Positions 5,899-7,588 of a stretch of DNA of 7,588 bases are shown in pieces. Source of the stretch: an uncultured Verrucomicrobiota bacterium. GTDB taxonomy: Bacteria > Verrucomicrobiota > Kiritimatiellia > RFP12 > UBA1067. The stretch is from the NCBI GenBank assembly GCA_946628745.1, contig CAMOXA010000067.1, forward strand, positions 1 through 7,588, written 5' to 3'. The notes beneath the pieces were generated by a model, which saw only the letters and a program-made list of their open reading frames with translations, was not told where the DNA came from and searched no databases. The translations under genes and the position numbers were made by a program. Positions within the stretch are counted from its first letter, which is position 1. Each line of letters opens with the position of its first letter.

Positions 5899-7470
5899 AT
5901 GAACACTAGAAAAAACAGGCCGGTCAGCATGGTCACAATCACTGGGGCGGTCATGCTCATGCTTGTCGCCGCGGCGTCCGCTTTAGGCGCGGAGCGGCGG
6001 CCGAACGTCATCTTCATACTGGCAGACGATCTGGGCTACGGCGACATATCGGCGTTTGCCGGCGAACCAGGCGCGACGGGCCGCCGCATAAAGACACCGA
6101 ACATCGACAGACTCGTTAGAGAAGGCGTGAAGCTGTCGTCCCACTATTGCGCGGCGCCGGTATGCGCGCCGTCGCGCGCGTCGCTCTTGACCGGACGCGT
6201 GCAGGGACGCTGCTCGCTTAGAGACAACTGCTTCGACAGGCCCTTCGCCGAGACGAACACACTGGGCACCGTGATGCGTTCGGCTGGCTTCGCGACGTAT
6301 GCGGTGGGCAAGTGGGGCCTCGCGGGCGGCGGCGAGTCGGGCCTGCCGGTCTCGTCGCATCCGCTTGACCGCGGCTTCGACCGGTTCTACGGATTCCTCG
6401 ACCATTTGGCGGGACATACCTACTACCATTATCGCGGAAGAATCCGAAACGCATTCATGGGCATAACCGAAGACCGGGCGGACGCGACAGACACGGCGAT
6501 CGGAATATATTCGACCGATCTTTTCACGGCGAAGGCGAAGGCGCTCGTGGAGGCGCATGTCGCGGCGTCGCCGTCGCGACCGTTCTTTCTCTACTTCGCG
6601 GTCAACACCGTGCACGGGTCCGGCCAGAGCGACGGGACGCTAAAGCACAAGGCGACGCTACATGTGCCGGGGCGGGAATATCCTGAAGGCGGCGTCGCGT
6701 GGCCGCTCGAGCCGGAGCCTCTCGAGGCTCGCAACACATGGCTCGACCCGGAGTACCGGGATCTCGCCGAAAGCGCTGCGCGGTATGCGACGGCGGTGCG
6801 CAGGATGGACGCGGCGCTCGGGGACCTCGTGAGCGACTTGAAGCGTCTCGGGATAGACAGGGACACGATGATCGTGTTTGCGTCCGACAACGGACCGGCA
6901 GACGAGTACGGCGCGGACCCGAGGGCATTCAGATCGGCGGGGCCGTTCGACGGACTTAAGCGTGATGTATTCGAAGGCGGGATGCGCGTGCCGGCGTTCG
7001 TGCGCTGGCCGGCGCGCATAGCGCCGGGCCAGACGGACGACGAGCCGTCGCAGTTCCACGACTGGATGGCGACGCTCGCGGACGCGGCGGGCGCGGAGAC
7101 GCCGCGGGAAGCGTGCGATGGCGTGACGCTTTTGCCGCGGTGGCGTTCGCCGGACGGTGGACGGACGTCCGCCGCCCGGAAGCGCGAATCGCTCGTCTAC
7201 ACAGAGTATGAATTCCCCTGGCAGGGTTCGAGCGCGGCGTTTCGCGAATTCGCCGCTCGCAAGGGTGAGGTTCGCGGTCTTCAGCAGATGGTGCGTTCGG
7301 GCGACTACGTGGCGCTGAGAACGCGTATGCGAGACGGGGGCGGAAAGGTTCGGCTCTACAACGTGGCGGAAGATCCGTTCGAGACGCGGGATCTGTCGTC
7401 GTCGCCGGAGCATTCCGCGAGGCTTGCCGCGCTCACGGCTGTGCTGGACGAACGAAGGAGGGCGGATTGA
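5899..7470 (+). CDS. Secreted type I (formylglycine) sulfatase
   Basis: A 523-residue S1-family sulfatase that should hydrolyse sulfate esters on glycans or small molecules outside the cytoplasm. Residues 1-31 form a signal peptide (MNTRKNR, a hydrophobic core at about 11-28, cleavage near ASA or LGA). NVIFILADDLGYGD (36-49) supplies metal-binding Asp43 and Asp44. Cys89 in CAPSR (89-93) is the residue converted to formylglycine, so a maturase such as anSME is needed from elsewhere in the genome. Lys138 in GKWGL, His239 in NTVH, SDNGP (329-333, Asp330) and Lys354 in GLKRD complete the usual active site; the family's GKWH histidine is Gly140 here. LYNVAEDPFE near the end is a standard closing motif. 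I chose the ATG at 5899 for its signal peptide and GGAG; the open frame upstream overlaps mraY and has no support. Substrate is unknown. Confidence 0.93.
   Translation: MNTRKNRPVSMVTITGAVMLMLVAAASALGAERRPNVIFILADDLGYGDISAFAGEPGATGRRIKTPNIDRLVREGVKLSSHYCAAPVCAPSRASLLTGRVQGRCSLRDNCFDRPFAETNTLGTVMRSAGFATYAVGKWGLAGGGESGLPVSSHPLDRGFDRFYGFLDHLAGHTYYHYRGRIRNAFMGITEDRADATDTAIGIYSTDLFTAKAKALVEAHVAASPSRPFFLYFAVNTVHGSGQSDGTLKHKATLHVPGREYPEGGVAWPLEPEPLEARNTWLDPEYRDLAESAARYATAVRRMDAALGDLVSDLKRLGIDRDTMIVFASDNGPADEYGADPRAFRSAGPFDGLKRDVFEGGMRVPAFVRWPARIAPGQTDDEPSQFHDWMATLADAAGAETPREACDGVTLLPRWRSPDGGRTSAARKRESLVYTEYEFPWQGSSAAFREFAARKGEVRGLQQMVRSGDYVALRTRMRDGGGKVRLYNVAEDPFETRDLSSSPEHSARLAALTAVLDERRRAD
7455..7462 (+). 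promoter_or_regulatory. Shine-Dalgarno of the terminal transporter gene
   Basis: AAGGAGGG lies 7 bases before the ATG at 7470, inside the last codons of the sulfatase gene. Stop and start share one base (TGATG), a typical coupled arrangement. Confidence 0.7.
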
Positions 7471-7588
7471 TGATATACAGACTGTTTGCAGGCGTTTCGG
7501 CGTGGCTCTCGAAGTGGACGCCTCCAGTCGTTGCGGCGGCGGCCGTCGCGGCGTACTTCGAGCCGGGACTTTTCGGGGGGGGGCGCGG
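7470..7588 (+). CDS. Probable bile acid:sodium symporter family protein, 3' end missing
   Basis: Only the first 39 codons are present. The translation starts MIYRLFAGVSAWLSKWTPPV and continues through an alanine/valine-rich hydrophobic helix to YFEPGLF. A short polar lead with L-S-K, a T-P start to the helix and a P-x-L-F end is how many members of the BASS (bile acid:Na+ symporter, SBF-like) family begin; these are secondary transporters of organic anions. With so few residues this is a pattern match, not a firm assignment, and any other polytopic membrane protein is possible. It overlaps the sulfatase stop by one base and has a strong ribosome binding site, so it belongs to the same transcript. 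The frame passes through a run of nine G just before the window ends, where a sequencing error would shift it. Confidence 0.5.
   Translation, partial: MIYRLFAGVSAWLSKWTPPVVAAAAVAAYFEPGLFGGGR
7575..7583. repeat. Homopolymer run of nine G
   Basis: Nine consecutive G bases, read as three glycine codons in the terminal open reading frame, five bases from the window end. It is the longest homopolymer I see in the window. It could be a slippage-prone tract or an artefact at a contig end. Confidence 0.8.

Noticed and set aside
4827..6017. 396-codon minus-strand frame opposite mraY and the start of the sulfatase
   Set aside because: Charged, low-complexity translation spanning two well-supported plus-strand genes and their junction; a codon-bias shadow.

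Overview
The window is 7.6 kb of GC-rich, densely packed DNA with every gene on the plus strand. It holds seven coding regions, two of them cut by the window edges, and no gap longer than about 115 bases. I see no RNA genes, insertion sequences, CRISPR arrays or integrases. The mix of a GH97 glycosidase, a secreted formylglycine-type sulfatase and a von Willebrand A protein, together with frequent ATA isoleucine codons in a GC-rich genome, suggests a glycan-degrading member of the PVC group, perhaps a gut Kiritimatiellia/Verrucomicrobiota relative. That placement is inference from gene content only.

Layout. Bases 1-1149 carry the 3' part of a VWA-domain protein whose start lies upstream. A 76-base spacer with a plausible promoter and a very strong ribosome binding site leads to a GH97 family glycosidase (1226-2884). 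Its active site has glycine where retaining members carry the nucleophile, as in the inverting SusB-type alpha-glucosidases. A 114-base spacer with an 11-bp tandem duplication and a strong extended -10 promoter then starts a run of tightly spaced genes: manC (mannose-1-phosphate guanylyltransferase, 2999-4012), truA (tRNA pseudouridine synthase, TTG start, 4038-4793), a divergent mraY (4794-5873, abutting truA with no gap), a type I sulfatase with a signal peptide (5899-7470), and the first 39 codons of a probable bile acid:sodium symporter family protein that overlaps the sulfatase stop by one base.

How they fit together. ManC supplies GDP-mannose for surface glycans, MraY makes lipid I for peptidoglycan, and TruA modifies tRNA, so the middle is a housekeeping cluster with a cell-envelope flavour. 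The GH97 enzyme and the sulfatase would act on external or periplasmic glycans or sulfate esters, and the terminal transporter may import an organic anion, possibly a product of the sulfatase. I found no clearly new multi-gene system. The points most worth a second look are the near-leaderless manC promoter, the divergent MraY with an HDH motif outside a mur cluster, the sulfatase-transporter pair, and the hairpin that holds the sulfatase ribosome binding site.
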